This document shows positions 13,886 to 14,250 of a DNA stretch of 14,250 nucleotides, in pieces. Below the pieces are notes generated by a model, which did no database searches, had not been told where the DNA came from, and saw only the letters and a program-made list of their open reading frames with translations. The position numbers were made by a program, and so were the translations under genes. The DNA comes from an uncultured Ruminiclostridium sp. (GTDB lineage Bacteria > Bacillota > Clostridia > Oscillospirales > Ruminococcaceae), in contig CAJUFF010000063.1 in assembly GCA_910585505.1 (NCBI GenBank), forward strand, positions 169-14,418, given 5' to 3'. Each line of letters starts with the position of its first letter. Within the stretch, counting starts at the first letter, position 1.

Positions 13886-14250
13886 AGCTGATAACCGGTA
13901 TTCGCAGTCATCGATAAATTTTTCGATGATTGCACCGTAACTTGTCCTCTGCAAAAAACGCTTGAAATCCACGCACAAATCTTGTGAAGACAGGTTTTTA
14001 AAACTTGTGCCCATAGGATTTGTACGTGGATTTTCGAGCATATTTTACCAATGACAAGGCAATTTTTACAGTTGGTATTACTCGATAAGCCTGTCAAAAA
14101 ATATAACGCAGTCAGCGGCAAAATCTGCCGAAAAGACGTGTGCATTGATATTGATTTTAATTGAATCTATTGACAATAGGTTAAATTAAATAAAAAGAGT
14201 CTTAATTTCAAACTGTGTAAATGACCGAATACGACAGGAATTCCCAACAA
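13886..14250. other. Intergenic region downstream of copA, rich in inverted repeats
   Basis: No convincing gene. It contains GCAGTCATCGA/TCGATGATTGC (13904-13933, no T-run), a 17-bp inverted repeat (13965-14033), TACCAA/TTGGTA (14046-14077), CGGCA/TGCCG (14116-14130) and CTATTG-A-CAATAG (14167-14179). Two leftward open frames cross it into the copA end, but both have coding potential only as antisense of copA. A TTGACA inside the last palindrome has no matching -10. Confidence 0.5.
13965..14033. repeat. Inverted repeat, possible repetitive intergenic element
   Basis: AAATCCACGCACAAATC (13965-13981) and GATTTGTACGTGGATTT (14017-14033) are inverted copies with one mismatch, 35 nt apart. Inside, CTTGTG with GG eight bases on occurs twice in direct orientation (13981 and 14004 regions). 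No T-run follows, so it is not an ordinary terminator. Confidence 0.6.

Noticed and set aside
13562..14145. Two leftward frames across the copA end
   Set aside because: More than half of each is antisense to the CopZ domain; neither has a ribosome binding site. The outer part is explained by the inverted repeats.
14170..14192. TTGACA as a promoter near the right edge
   Set aside because: No -10-like box at 16-18 nt; the hexamer is part of a small palindrome.

Overview
The window looks like a chromosomal segment of a strictly anaerobic, Gram-positive clostridial bacterium. An Oscillospiraceae/Ruminococcus-like gut lineage is my inference. The grounds are: promoters close to sigma-A consensus with 17-nt spacers, strong AGGAGG ribosome binding sites, a ferredoxin-dependent 2-oxoacid oxidoreductase operon, a CD1247-type protein beside efp, and a choice-of-anchor A surface protein. 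No rRNA, tRNA, CRISPR array, insertion sequence or phage gene was seen.

Layout. 1-1666 (-): N-terminal 555 codons of a secreted choice-of-anchor A adhesin whose Thr/Glu/Pro stalk, with 84-bp repeats, runs off the left edge. 1667-2276: regulatory DNA for that gene, with a paired direct repeat over a weak promoter, and for a rightward SCP2-domain gene (2277-2753), whose roughly 165-nt leader can form alternative hairpins. 2923-3971 (-): a CD1247-family zinc-ribbon protein and elongation factor P. 4199-6760 (-): a tightly overlapping four-gene operon, ferredoxin-alpha-beta-gamma, for a 2-oxoacid:ferredoxin oxidoreductase of the VOR/KOR type. 6968-8990 (-): a three-gene unit of a ParA-like P-loop ATPase, a nucleoside phosphorylase-family protein and a small P-loop kinase, behind a good promoter at 9041-9069. 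9334-9939 (-): an isolated type IV pilin-like protein with long structured flanks. 10674-10862 (+): ribosomal protein L28. 11264-13885 (+): a Cu(I) P-type ATPase fused in frame to a CopZ-like metallochaperone domain. 13886-14250: intergenic DNA rich in inverted repeats.

The genes are mainly central anaerobic metabolism (2-oxoacid oxidation feeding reduced ferredoxin), translation (EF-P, L28), copper export, and two cell-surface products. Two places stand out. The pilin upstream region has two near-consensus promoters; the nearer one should start transcription inside a 12-unit GACA tract, and an intrinsic terminator lies between it and the pilin start codon. The copA gene has a perfectly placed internal Shine-Dalgarno and ATG that could also release a free 68-residue CopZ. 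Both are readings of sequence alone and need experimental or comparative checks.
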